NCBI RefSeq assembly: GCF_001676705.1
Contig: NZ_CP016170.1
Location: forward strand, 2,728,001 to 2,792,000
Reading direction: 5' to 3'
Origin: Bordetella bronchialis
Lineage (GTDB): Bacteria; Pseudomonadota; Gammaproteobacteria; Burkholderiales; Burkholderiaceae_B
Length of the DNA: 64,000 nt
Position 1 is the stretch's first letter. Every line of letters starts with the position of its first letter. Below, piece by piece: positions 10,044 through 18,423 of this stretch. The translations under genes were made by a program, and so were the position numbers. Below the pieces are notes generated by a model that saw only the letters and a program-made list of their open reading frames with translations, was not told the DNA's origin and made no database searches.

Positions 10044-10995
10044 GATCGGCCGGCGGGTGTGCCCGGGCGCCGGAGCCCTTGCGTCCCTCGGCCGGCTGCG
10101 TGCCGATCTGCGCGACGGCGCCGCGGAACAGCTCGATGAAGCGCAGCGCCGGTTCGGACAGCACCGAACCGCGCCGCGTGATCAGGTTCAGCGAACGCCG
10201 CACCAGCGGATCGCGCAGCGGCTTGAGCACCATGTCCTGGGCACTGGCGGCGGGGCGGATACTGGTGGGCACGATGGCAATGCCCAGTTGCTCTCGCGCC
10301 AGCGCCAGCGCGGTGATCGTGTTGCTGGCTTCGTAGGCGGGCTGCAAGGCCTGGCCGGCGGCCAGGAAAACGTTCTCCGTCAAGGTGCGGACCGTGCTGC
10401 CCACGGTCAGCGTGATGATGGGTTGCTGCAGGACGTCCTTCCACCGCACGACGCGCTTGCGCGCCAGTTCGTGGCCGGGCGGCAAGGCCGCCGCGAGCGT
10501 GTCTTCGGTCAGCGGCTGGCTGTCCAGTTCGCTGTTCTTCTGGATGCCGAAGCCCAGGCCGAAATCGATTTCCCGCGCATAGATGCGGCCGATGATCTCC
10601 TCGTTCACGCATTCGCGGAACACCACGGACACGCGCGGATAGTCCGCGCGGAAGGCTTTCAGGACCTCGGGCAGGACGGTGCCGGCCAACTGGGGCGCCA
10701 GCCCGAAGGAAATCCGGCCGGCCTGGTCCGCCGCGATGCCGCGGCCGCAGGCCAGGATGGACTGGGCGTCCGCCAGCATGCGTTCGGCGATGGGCAGCAC
10801 CTGCTTGCCCGCGGGGGTGAGGGCGACGCTGCGCGTCGTGCGCTCGACCAGGCGCGTATCCAGCCTTTCCTCCAGGCGCCGGATCAGGATGCTCAGGCCG
10901 GCCTGCGTCAGATGCAGTTGGTCCGCGGCACGGGAAAACCCGCCCAGGCGTGCCAGCAGCACGAAGGCTTCCAACTGGCGCAGGTTCAGATTCAT
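10021..10995 (-). CDS. LysR-family transcriptional regulator (of the adjacent dehydratase operon)
   Basis: 324-residue LysR regulator beginning MNLNLRQLEAFVLLARLGG; the ATG at 10995 is preferred over one at 11007. The HTH FSRAADQLHLTQAGLSILIR is near the N-terminus, followed by the effector-binding domain. It is divergent from the aconitase-type dehydratase operon, with a relatively AT-rich intergenic region between them, the usual arrangement for a LysR activator and its target. A Ser/Arg-rich C-terminal tail of about 20 residues follows the domain. Confidence 0.92.
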   Translation of the reverse strand: MNLNLRQLEAFVLLARLGGFSRAADQLHLTQAGLSILIRRLEERLDTRLVERTTRSVALTPAGKQVLPIAERMLADAQSILACGRGIAADQAGRISFGLAPQLAGTVLPEVLKAFRADYPRVSVVFRECVNEEIIGRIYAREIDFGLGFGIQKNSELDSQPLTEDTLAAALPPGHELARKRVVRWKDVLQQPIITLTVGSTVRTLTENVFLAAGQALQPAYEASNTITALALAREQLGIAIVPTSIRPAASAQDMVLKPLRDPLVRRSLNLITRRGSVLSEPALRFIELFRGAVAQIGTQPAEGRKGSGARAHPPADLRGSSAR

Positions 10996-11090
10996 AAAAG
11001 TCTGCAATGAGTGGATAGGCTACTGTTATTTTACTTATCAACGTCATGGCCTGACACTGTCGCATCGCTACTTCATGCAGGGCCACGGAT

Positions 11091-12401
11091 ATGGGCTATA
11101 CCGCGATCGAGAAGGTCTTGGCGCGAACTTCGGGTAAACCCGGCGTGCGCGCCGGCGACCTGGTTTACCCGGAGCCCGATATGGTGATGATCCATGACGG
11201 CCTGGTGAAAGAAGCCAAGATGGAGCTGGACCGCATCGGCATCGGCCGCGTGATGCAGCCGAAGAAAGTGATGATGGTCAGCGACCACGACGTGGTCTAT
11301 GGCAGCGCGCGGGCGGCCGAGCGCGGCGCCTACAACCGGCAGGCGGCGGCGCAATGGGGCGTGGGCCAGTTCTACGACGCGGGCCGCGGCGGCCATGGCC
11401 ACATCTTCCCGATGGAAGACGGCAAGGTGCTGCCGGGCATGTTCTATTTCGACAACGATACCCACGCGACCAACGCCGGCGCGGTGGGCGCCTTCGGCAT
11501 GCGCGTGGGCAACGAGATTTCGCGCGTGCTGGCCACCGGCACGACATGGGTGGAAGTACCGCGCACCGTGCTGCTGACGCTGCACGGGCGGCTGGCGCCA
11601 GGGGTGATGGCGCGCGATATCGGTTTCTATCTGGCGCGGCAGGTCAAGCGCAAGGCCCTGGATATCGACCTCGATTACCGGGTGCTGGAGTACGGCGGGG
11701 AGCTGGATGCCTTCGGCTTCGGCGCGCGCGTGGCCCTGTGCAGCACGCCCACCGAAATGCGGGCGGCCGGGGTGTTCGTGCCGCCTTCTCCGGCCATCCT
11801 GGCGTACTGCCGGCGGCATGCCCAGCGCGAGTTCGAACCGGTCTATAGCGATCCCGACGCCGAATACGAATCGCGCCATGCCATCGCGCTGGCGGATATC
11901 GCGCCCCAGGTATCGCTGCCGGGCAATGTCGGCAATGCCGTGGACGTCGACGAGGCCGCCGGCACGCGTATCGACCACGCCTTCATCGGCTCCTGTGGCT
12001 CGGGCACCTACGAGGACGTCCTGCGCGCCGCCAGCATCCTGAAGGGGCGCCGGGTCGCCGATCACGTCAGGCTGTTCGTGGTGCCGGGCACGGAACGCTC
12101 CACGCGGCGCCTGGCGCGCGACGGCGTCATGCAGATCCTGCTGGACGCCGGCGCGATGCTGCTGCCGGCGGGCTGCGGGCCCTGCAACGACGCCGTCGTC
12201 GGTCCGCTGGCGCCGGGCGAGGCCTCGATATCCACGGCCACCAATAACAATGCCGGTCGCTTCGGTCCGGTGGACGCGCGATTGTTCCTGGGCAATCCCG
12301 CCACCGTGGCGGCCTCGGCCGTGGCGGGCTGTATCGCCGATCCGCGCGGCGTGGAGGCCGATGCCGCGCTGTCCGACCTGAGCGAGAACGCCTATGAATG
12401 A
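11091..12401 (+). CDS. Aconitase-superfamily hydro-lyase, large subunit (LeuC/DmdA-like)
   Basis: 436-residue large subunit of a two-component [4Fe-4S] dehydratase related to 3-isopropylmalate dehydratase, homoaconitase and 2,3-dimethylmalate dehydratase. The three cluster cysteines are visible: Cys302 in IGSCGSGTYEDV and Cys362/Cys365 in AGCGPC. The usual LeuC motif GSCTNGR is altered to GSCGSGTYED, and the length suits the LeuC/HACN group. It overlaps the small subunit by eight bases. The neighbours, a LysR and a Bug binding protein, suggest catabolism of an imported di- or tricarboxylate rather than leucine synthesis. The substrate is unknown. Confidence 0.88.
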   Translation: MGYTAIEKVLARTSGKPGVRAGDLVYPEPDMVMIHDGLVKEAKMELDRIGIGRVMQPKKVMMVSDHDVVYGSARAAERGAYNRQAAAQWGVGQFYDAGRGGHGHIFPMEDGKVLPGMFYFDNDTHATNAGAVGAFGMRVGNEISRVLATGTTWVEVPRTVLLTLHGRLAPGVMARDIGFYLARQVKRKALDIDLDYRVLEYGGELDAFGFGARVALCSTPTEMRAAGVFVPPSPAILAYCRRHAQREFEPVYSDPDAEYESRHAIALADIAPQVSLPGNVGNAVDVDEAAGTRIDHAFIGSCGSGTYEDVLRAASILKGRRVADHVRLFVVPGTERSTRRLARDGVMQILLDAGAMLLPAGCGPCNDAVVGPLAPGEASISTATNNNAGRFGPVDARLFLGNPATVAASAVAGCIADPRGVEADAALSDLSENAYE

Positions 12402-12927
12402 CTACCAGTGGGTACTGCGCGGCCGCTGCTACAGGCTGGGCGATGACGTGCCGCATCCCGGCGGCGTCATCCCGGCGCGCTTCATCACCGCGCGCGAAAT
12501 GGATCCCCAGGTGCTCGTTCCGCATCTGTTCGAAGAGACCGATCCCGGCTTCCACGAGCGCTGCCGGCCGGGCGATATCATCGTCACCGGCCGCAATTTC
12601 GGCATGGGGCCCAAGGGCAACGGCTATGTGGCGATGCAGGCCCTGGGGCTGGGCCTGGTGTGCGAATCGATGTCGGTGCAGGCCTACCGCGCGGCCATCA
12701 GCACCGGATTGCGCGTGCTGAACCACTGCGAGGGCATCGCCGCGTGTTGCGAGACCGGCGACGACCTGGAAGTCGATTTCCTGGACGGGCGCTTCGTCAA
12801 CCATAGCCGTGGCATCTCGCGCGAGCTGCCGCCGGTGCCGCAGGCGCTGCGCGAGCTGCTGGCCTGCGGCGGCAACGAAGGCTGGCTCAGGCACTGGTGG
12901 CAGTCGCGCCAGGCGGCCGCGGCATAA
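12394..12927 (+). CDS. Aconitase-superfamily hydro-lyase, small subunit (LeuD-like)
   Basis: 177-residue swivel-domain subunit that completes the active site of the large subunit at 11091. GDIIVTGRNFGMGPKGNG corresponds to the conserved substrate-binding loop of LeuD proteins (normally GxNFGxGSSRE), here with an altered ending. The ATG lies inside the last codons of the large subunit, so expression is coupled. The replaced loop residues support a substrate other than isopropylmalate; this is inference. Confidence 0.87.
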   Translation: MNDYQWVLRGRCYRLGDDVPHPGGVIPARFITAREMDPQVLVPHLFEETDPGFHERCRPGDIIVTGRNFGMGPKGNGYVAMQALGLGLVCESMSVQAYRAAISTGLRVLNHCEGIAACCETGDDLEVDFLDGRFVNHSRGISRELPPVPQALRELLACGGNEGWLRHWWQSRQAAAA

Positions 12928-12930
12928 GGG

Positions 12931-12950
12931 TCCGCGCCGCAGGGCGCGGA
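12931..12950 (+). terminator. Hairpin after the dehydratase genes
   Basis: An 8-base stem TCCGCGCC / GGCGCGGA with a four-base loop sits just behind the small subunit. There is no T-tract, so it may only reduce read-through into the Bug gene or protect the mRNA 3' end. Confidence 0.3.
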
Positions 12951-13123
12951 AGGTCCCACCAGGGTAAGGGTGGAGACGGCAAAGCATAGGTGCCGGCGGA
13001 CAGCAATGCACGGGACCGATGCGGGGACGCCGTGGCCGCTCCGGATACGGAGCGCGGCGGCGCTGTGTTCAATCGTCACAGGAGTGGCGCCGCGCCGTCT
13101 CGCGGTGGGCGCCTTTTGCCATC

Positions 13124-14107
13124 ATGTCCATATCTCGATCCCGTTTCCTGCGTGGGGCGCTGGCGTGTGTCGTGCTCGGCGCCTCATCCGCCATGGCGGG
13201 CGGCGCGCCATCCTATCCCAGCGGTCCCATCCGCTTCGTCGTCCCCGCCACGCCGGGCGGCCCGACCGATGTCATCGCGCGCGTCGTGGCGCAGCACATC
13301 TCGCAATCGTGGGGCGTGCCGGTGGTGGTCGACAACCGCGCGGGCGCGGGCGGTGTCATCGGGGCTTCGTACGTGGTGTCCAGCAAGCCCGACGGCCAGA
13401 CCGTACTGGTCGCGCCCAGTGCGTTCGGCGTACGGTCGGCGCTGGATCGCCGGCTGCCCTACGACCCCTTGAAGGACCTGGCGGGCGTGGGCCTGATGGC
13501 GCGATCGCCCAGCTTCCTGGTGGTGTCGCCCAGCCTGGGCGTGAAGTCGCTGGCCGAGCTGGCCGCCTATGGCAAGTCCCGGCCCGAAGGGGTGAGCTAC
13601 GGCTCCGCCGGCATGGGCAGCACGGGACACCTGCATGCGGCGCAGTTCGCGGCGGTCTACGGTTTCGCGGCCGTACACGTCCCGTACCGCGGCACGCCGG
13701 AAGCGGTGACCGACGTCATGCAGAACCGCGTGCAATATGCCTTCGCCCCTGGCCCGAACGCCTTGCCCCTGGCGCGCGACGGACGCCTGCTGGTGCTGGG
13801 CGCGACATCGGCGGCCGCGGACAAGTTCATGCCCGGCGTGGCGGTGGTCGACAAGCCGGGCATGAGCGGATTCAATGCCGACGACTGGTTCGGCGCCCTG
13901 GTCCCGGGCGGGACGCCCATGCCCGTGCGCCAGAAGCTGAGCGCTGAAATCGCCCGCGTACTGGCGCTGCCCGAAGTGAGCAAGCGCCTGAACGACCTGG
14001 GCGCGGAACCGCAGTCCAGTACCCCGGAGCAGTTCGACGCGATGCTGAAGGACTATGTCGCGACGATACGCAAGCTGGGGGACGACATGCACATCACCCT
14101 GGAATAG
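13124..14107 (+). CDS. Bug-family (TctC) periplasmic substrate-binding protein
   Basis: 327-residue exported binding protein of the tripartite tricarboxylate transporter family. A Sec signal (basic RSRFLRG, hydrophobic core, AMAG) precedes the family motifs YPSGPIRFVVPATPGGPTDV, GAGGVIGASYV and HVPYRGTPEAVTDV. No TctA/TctB membrane genes are adjacent, as is usual for the expanded Bug families of Bordetella and relatives. It follows the dehydratase genes by about 200 bases in the same direction and probably binds the acid that they process. Confidence 0.93.
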   Translation: MSISRSRFLRGALACVVLGASSAMAGGAPSYPSGPIRFVVPATPGGPTDVIARVVAQHISQSWGVPVVVDNRAGAGGVIGASYVVSSKPDGQTVLVAPSAFGVRSALDRRLPYDPLKDLAGVGLMARSPSFLVVSPSLGVKSLAELAAYGKSRPEGVSYGSAGMGSTGHLHAAQFAAVYGFAAVHVPYRGTPEAVTDVMQNRVQYAFAPGPNALPLARDGRLLVLGATSAAADKFMPGVAVVDKPGMSGFNADDWFGALVPGGTPMPVRQKLSAEIARVLALPEVSKRLNDLGAEPQSSTPEQFDAMLKDYVATIRKLGDDMHITLE

Positions 14108-14140
14108 CGCGCACGCGCGGGCACGCACGCGCCGCGGGCT

Positions 14141-14416
14141 TCAGTGGCGGTAGTCGCGATGATCGTCGCGATGGTGGCGGTGATCGTCGTGGTGCACGAC
14201 CACGACCGGCCGCCGCGCGTGTCCCCATTCGTCGTGGCCGCGATAGACCACGGGCGGCGGCGCGACATATACCGGGCGGGGCGCGACGACGACGGGCGGC
14301 GGCGCGGTGTAGAGGGGCGTGCCGATGCCCAGGTTGATGCTGACTTGCGCCTGGGCGGCGGGAATGGCGGCCGCCGCCGCGACGCCGGCCAGGGCGGTCA
14401 GGATGGCTCGTTTCAT
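14141..14416 (-). CDS. Small secreted His-rich protein of unknown function
   Basis: 91-residue protein with a clear Sec signal (MKRAILTALAGVAAAAAIPAAQA). The mature part is Pro/Val-rich (TAPPPVVVAPRPVYVAPPPV) and ends in a His/Asp/Arg-rich tail (HHDDHRHHRDDHRDYRH) that could bind metal. Similar PXPV-type proteins are common in betaproteobacteria and uncharacterised. It lies 23 bases behind the CpxP-like gene and is probably co-transcribed with it. Composition is the only evidence; no function is claimed. Confidence 0.75.
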   Translation of the reverse strand: MKRAILTALAGVAAAAAIPAAQAQVSINLGIGTPLYTAPPPVVVAPRPVYVAPPPVVYRGHDEWGHARRPVVVVHHDDHRHHRDDHRDYRH

Positions 14417-14439
14417 GTGGCGGGTCCTATGGCCGGGGC

Positions 14440-14919
14440 TCAGCCCTTGCCGGGGGCCGGTGCGGCGGGGGCAGGGGCCTTGCCCCGGCGCGCGGCGTGG
14501 CGCTCGTGCGATTCGGCGAATACCTTGTCCGCGTTGCGCTTCTGCTCGTCGGGCATGGCGTTGTACAGGGGGGCGAACACGGCGGCCAGTTTCTTCACGC
14601 CGTCGGAGTTGGCCTGCGTGATCTGGGCATAGGAGTCCAGGTCGTCCAGGGCCGTCATCGTGTCGCGGCTCTCGCGCTTGGAAATCAGCTGGTCGATCTG
14701 CGTGGCGTTGTCGCGCATGGTCTGGGCGACGACGGACCACTGCTGTTCCTCGGCCGGCGTGATTTTCAGTTGCGCGTGCAGTGCCTTGATGTGCTGCTCG
14801 ATACGCGCGTCGGCCTGGGACGCCGCCGGCGCACCGGTGGCGCTGACGGCCTGGGTTTGCGCCAGGGCCGCAGTGCCGAAAAGCAAGGACGCGGCCAGCA
14901 CGGTGATGCGCAATTTCAT
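14440..14919 (-). CDS. Spy/CpxP-like (LTXXQ motif) periplasmic protein
   Basis: 159-residue exported helical protein. The signal ends TAALAQ; the mature part contains IKALHAQLKITPAEEQQWSV, resembling the LTxxQ repeat of the Spy/CpxP chaperone-stress family, and a second helical stretch (LAAVFAPLYNAMPDEQKRNA) typical of these proteins. An Ala/Pro/Lys-rich tail follows. A strong ribosome-binding site, AAGGAG, precedes the ATG. It is the first gene of a two-gene unit with the His-rich protein. An envelope-stress role is inferred from the family only. Confidence 0.82.
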   Translation of the reverse strand: MKLRITVLAASLLFGTAALAQTQAVSATGAPAASQADARIEQHIKALHAQLKITPAEEQQWSVVAQTMRDNATQIDQLISKRESRDTMTALDDLDSYAQITQANSDGVKKLAAVFAPLYNAMPDEQKRNADKVFAESHERHAARRGKAPAPAAPAPGKG

Positions 14920-15155
14920 CCTGTTCTCCTTGGGAAATGCGGGGTACATGTCCTGTCGGCCAGCGGGAACCGCATGGCCGTCCGGGAAGCGCTGCCAAGG
15001 ATACGCATGCGCCATGGCGCGAATTTGTGCCGTCCCCCTTATTTGGTGATGAATCGTACTGTCAGCTTGGGGGCGCATGGCGGCCGAGGCCGGGCGGTAC
15101 CAGGGAGGACCGCCGCCGGCCCGCGTCCGGACCCGGCAAGCGGCCTTGCCATTGC

Positions 15156-16271
15156 TTACGAGTCTTCCAGACTGTGAGGCGGCCGGCGGCGCGCGGCCGC
15201 GTTGGCGCGCGGCCTTTTTGCCGGCGCACGATGCGCGGTCGCTGCCGCGGCCCGTGGCGCGGGGCCGTGCGCGGCATCGCCGCCGGCATGGGCCAGCGGC
15301 GGGCCCGGTCGGATATCCTGGTCCGACGCGTCGGCCACGGTCTCGCGGCAGACGCTGCGCAGGATTTCGACAAAGCGTTCTTCCGCTTCCAGCGCGACGT
15401 CGCGGCGGCGGCGGATCAGGCTGATGGGCGGCAGCGACCAGTCGAAGCGCCAGGGAATGCGTGTGACGTGGCCGCCCAGGGCCAGGTCGTCGGCAATGTC
15501 TTCCGGGACGATGGAGACGAGGCTGTCGTCGTTGCGCATCAGGGCCGCGATGACGTCCATGGAATACGTCTGCATGCGCGGCGATGGCGGCCGCACGCCC
15601 GCCCGGGTGAAGAGCTCGCTGACCATGTTGCCGATCGGCGTGGCGGGCGTGGGCAGGATCCAGTTCATGCCGGCCAGTTCGCGCCAATCGGGCTGGCGCC
15701 GCGCCATGCGCCGGGCCAGCCTGGGATTGGCGATCAGCGCGGGGCGCTGCGGATACAGGACCTCGTGATGCAGGTCGTCGGTGCCCACCATGACAGAGGC
15801 GCGGCCGATGACGCAGTCGAGCACGTGCGCCCGCAGCGACTGCAGCAACTGGTCCGTGGTGGCGCGCTCCAGCCTGACGGTGATCCGGTGCCGCGCGTAC
15901 AGGCGTTCCACGGTGGGCACCAGGATGCGCGCGGAGATAAACGGAATGGCGCCCACGTGCAGGTGCGCCGAATGGCCGCCGCGCAGCGCGTCCATCTCGA
16001 TGGCCCAGTGGTCGATGTCCTGCAGCATGTGCCGCGCGCGCACCTGCGCCAGTTCTCCGAGCGGAGTGGGATGCAGTCCGCGCGCCGTGCGGACGAACAA
16101 GGGGCCGCCGAACAGGTCCTCGATTTCCGCCAGGGACTTGGTGGCGGCCGGCTGGCTGACGCCCATGGATTCCGCCACGCGCGTCAGCGAATCGCCGGGG
16201 GCGATGCGCGTCAGCAGCGTCAGGTGGCGCAGCTTCAGGCGGGACAGCAGGCGGGACGATGCGGTAACCAT
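15156..16271 (-). CDS. LysR-family regulator with a long low-complexity C-terminus
   Basis: 371-residue LysR regulator starting MVTASSRLLSRLKLRHL. The HTH is TRVAESMGVSQPAATKSLAEIE and the effector domain ends near residue 310, after FVEILRSVCRETVA. About 60 further residues are Ala/Pro/Arg/His-rich and unlike the family. That stretch contains a terminator-like hairpin on the opposite strand. The tail could be genuine or reflect loss of the original stop codon. The gene is divergent from the gamma-glutamyltransferase-like operon and is its likely regulator. Confidence 0.88.
   Translation of the reverse strand: MVTASSRLLSRLKLRHLTLLTRIAPGDSLTRVAESMGVSQPAATKSLAEIEDLFGGPLFVRTARGLHPTPLGELAQVRARHMLQDIDHWAIEMDALRGGHSAHLHVGAIPFISARILVPTVERLYARHRITVRLERATTDQLLQSLRAHVLDCVIGRASVMVGTDDLHHEVLYPQRPALIANPRLARRMARRQPDWRELAGMNWILPTPATPIGNMVSELFTRAGVRPPSPRMQTYSMDVIAALMRNDDSLVSIVPEDIADDLALGGHVTRIPWRFDWSLPPISLIRRRRDVALEAEERFVEILRSVCRETVADASDQDIRPGPPLAHAGGDAAHGPAPRAAAATAHRAPAKRPRANAAARRRPPHSLEDS
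15195..15219 (+). terminator. Rho-independent terminator-like hairpin read on the + strand
   Basis: Stem GGCCGCG / CGCGGCC with a six-base loop is directly followed by TTTTT. It lies inside the 3' end of the minus-strand LysR gene and would stop transcripts entering that gene from the left, for example ones running on from the + strand Bug gene at 13124. No + strand gene ends immediately before it. Confidence 0.45.
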
Positions 16272-16483
16272 GGCGGGGGTCCGGTGGTGGAAGGGGCCGG
16301 CGATATGCCGGTGCATGGCCGGTGGATCGAGGGTGAATGGCCGGCCGGACGGGCAGGGACGGGCGCGGTACGTTCGGCCCGCGCGCCCATAACCATCCGG
16401 TTATCGCGCCATTATAAAAAACATGAGTTCCGTTATTGCTCGCGGCCTATACTTACTTTGTGTTTCAACCTTTGGGGGGCGTC

Positions 16484-18322
16484 ATGGCCACCTCCGCATT
16501 CACCGCGCGCCCGGAGATCCGGGGCAGTTTCGGCGTCGTTTCCTCCACGCATTGGCTGGCCTCCCAGGTCGCGATGAGCGTGCTGGAGCGGGGCGGCAAT
16601 GCCTTCGACGCGGCCGCCGCCGGCGGCTTCATGCTGCAGATCGTCGAGCCTCATCTGAACGGGCCCGGCGGCGAAGTCCCCATCCTGTTCTGGAACGAGC
16701 GCGATCGGCGCATCCAGTCGCTGTGCGGGCAGGGCAGCGCGCCGGCCCTGGCCACGCCCGCGTACTTCCGGGGCCTGGGCGTGGACATGGTGCCGGGGAT
16801 AGGCCTGCTGCCGGCCACCGTGCCCGGCGCCTTCGGCGCGTGGCTGACGCTGCTGCGCGACCACGGCACCTGGGAGCTGGCCGACGTGCTGCGGCCCGCC
16901 ATCGAATACGCGCGCAACGGCTTCCCGCTGGTGCCCCGCATCGTACAAGCCATCTATGCCGTGCAGGCGCTGTTCCGCGACGAATGGTCGTCGTCCGCCG
17001 CCGTGTGGATGCCCGACGGCCGCGTGCCGCATCCGGAGCGCCTGTTCCGCACGCCGGCCATCGCCGACACCTATACCCGCATCCTGGACGAAGCCAGCGC
17101 CAAGGGCGACCGGCGCGCGCGCATCGATGCGGCGATCGACGTGTGGTACCGCGGCTTCGTCGCGCGGGCCATCGACCGGTTCTATCGCACCGAGCCGATC
17201 CGCGACACCACCGGCGAACGCAACACCGGCCTGCTGCGCCTGGACGACATGGCCGCCTGGCAGGCGCGCTACGAGGCGCCCGCGACCGCCCAGCTGGGCC
17301 GCTACACCGTGGCCAAGTGCGGTCCCTGGTCCCAGGGGCCGGTGTTCCTGCAGCAGGTGGCGATGCTCAAGCACCTGGGGCTGGAGAATGTCGCCCCCGA
17401 CTCGCCGGAATTCGTGCACAAGGTGGCCGAGGCCGCCAAGCTGGCCTTCGCCGACAAACTGGCCTGGTACGGCGACCCCGATGCGGTGGACGTCCCGCTG
17501 CAAGCGCTGCTGTCGGACGAGTATGCGCGCGAGCGCGCCGCCCTGATCGGCGATCGCGCCTCCACGGAATTGCGTCCGGGCCGGCCGGGCGGGCGCGAGT
17601 TCCGCCTGCCGGACCTGGATGCCGCCGTGCGCACGCTGGCCGCCTCGGACACGCGCTTTGGCGTGGGCGAGCCCACTTTCGCGCAATTGCCGCCGGTGCG
17701 GGAGTGGCTGGAGCGTGAAGTATTCGTCGGCGATACCTGCCATATCGATGTGATCGACCGCAACGGCAATATGGTCGCGGCCACGCCGTCCGGCGGCTGG
17801 CTGTCGTCCAGCCCCGCGGTGCCCGGACTGGGCTTTTCCATTACGACGCGCCTGCAGATGACCTGGCTGGACGAGGGCCTGCCCGGCACGCTGCGCCCGC
17901 GCATGCGCCCGTGCACCACGCTTTCGCCGGGCATGGCGCTGCGCGACGGCGAACCCTATATGGCTTTCGGCACGCCGGGCGGCGACCAGCAGGACCAGTG
18001 GACGGTGGCGTTCTTCCTGCGCCATGCGCTGCACGGCCTGAACCTGCAGGAAGCCATCGAGTGCCCGTCCTGGCACGTGGATCATTTCCCCGGCTCCTTC
18101 TGGCCGCGTACGACCACCTTGAATCGCATCACCGCGGAATCGCGCTTTCCGGCATCGACCATCGATGCCCTGCGCGCGGCCGGGCATGAGGTCAAGCTGG
18201 GCGGCGACTGGTCGGAGGGCCGTATCAGCGCCTGCACCCGCGAACCCGAAGCGGGCGGCGGGCGCCTGTTGCGCGCGGGCGCCAACCCGCGCGGCATGCA
18301 AGGGTACGCGGTGGGCCGCTAG
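16484..18322 (+). CDS. Gamma-glutamyltransferase family protein
   Basis: 612-residue Ntn hydrolase of the gamma-glutamyltranspeptidase family (glutathione hydrolase, cephalosporin acylase and related acylases). The start follows a G-rich ribosome-binding site, GGGGGG, and replaces a longer in-frame ATG at 16436. The autoprocessing/catalytic Thr is predicted at residue 418 in GDTCHIDVID, where typical members have TTHYSVVD. The oxyanion/glycine-rich segment AFGTPGGDQQDQW follows. No obvious signal peptide is seen, so it may be cytoplasmic. It heads an operon with a Bug protein and a GAF protein, suggesting use of an imported gamma-glutamyl or acyl compound. Confidence 0.9.
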   Translation: MATSAFTARPEIRGSFGVVSSTHWLASQVAMSVLERGGNAFDAAAAGGFMLQIVEPHLNGPGGEVPILFWNERDRRIQSLCGQGSAPALATPAYFRGLGVDMVPGIGLLPATVPGAFGAWLTLLRDHGTWELADVLRPAIEYARNGFPLVPRIVQAIYAVQALFRDEWSSSAAVWMPDGRVPHPERLFRTPAIADTYTRILDEASAKGDRRARIDAAIDVWYRGFVARAIDRFYRTEPIRDTTGERNTGLLRLDDMAAWQARYEAPATAQLGRYTVAKCGPWSQGPVFLQQVAMLKHLGLENVAPDSPEFVHKVAEAAKLAFADKLAWYGDPDAVDVPLQALLSDEYARERAALIGDRASTELRPGRPGGREFRLPDLDAAVRTLAASDTRFGVGEPTFAQLPPVREWLEREVFVGDTCHIDVIDRNGNMVAATPSGGWLSSSPAVPGLGFSITTRLQMTWLDEGLPGTLRPRMRPCTTLSPGMALRDGEPYMAFGTPGGDQQDQWTVAFFLRHALHGLNLQEAIECPSWHVDHFPGSFWPRTTTLNRITAESRFPASTIDALRAAGHEVKLGGDWSEGRISACTREPEAGGGRLLRAGANPRGMQGYAVGR

Positions 18323-18338
18323 GCCCGCGGCGTCCCAA

Positions 18339-18371
18339 GGCCGCGGCACGCGGGCCGCGGCCATTCTGTTT
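18339..18371 (+). terminator. Probable terminator after the gamma-glutamyltransferase-like gene
   Basis: A 9-base stem GGCCGCGGC / GCCGCGGCC with a six-base loop is followed by ATTCTGTTT. It would separate the enzyme gene from the following Bug gene, or make an attenuated internal junction in the operon. Confidence 0.5.
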
Positions 18372-18423
18372 CAGTCCAGCGCGCGGCAGCCGCATCGCGC
18401 GCGCTTTTATCGTGGGGATTCCT

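Noticed and set aside
11091..12927. Leucine-pathway LeuCD
   Set aside because: No leuB or leuA nearby, a LysR and Bug protein instead, and key family motifs are altered.
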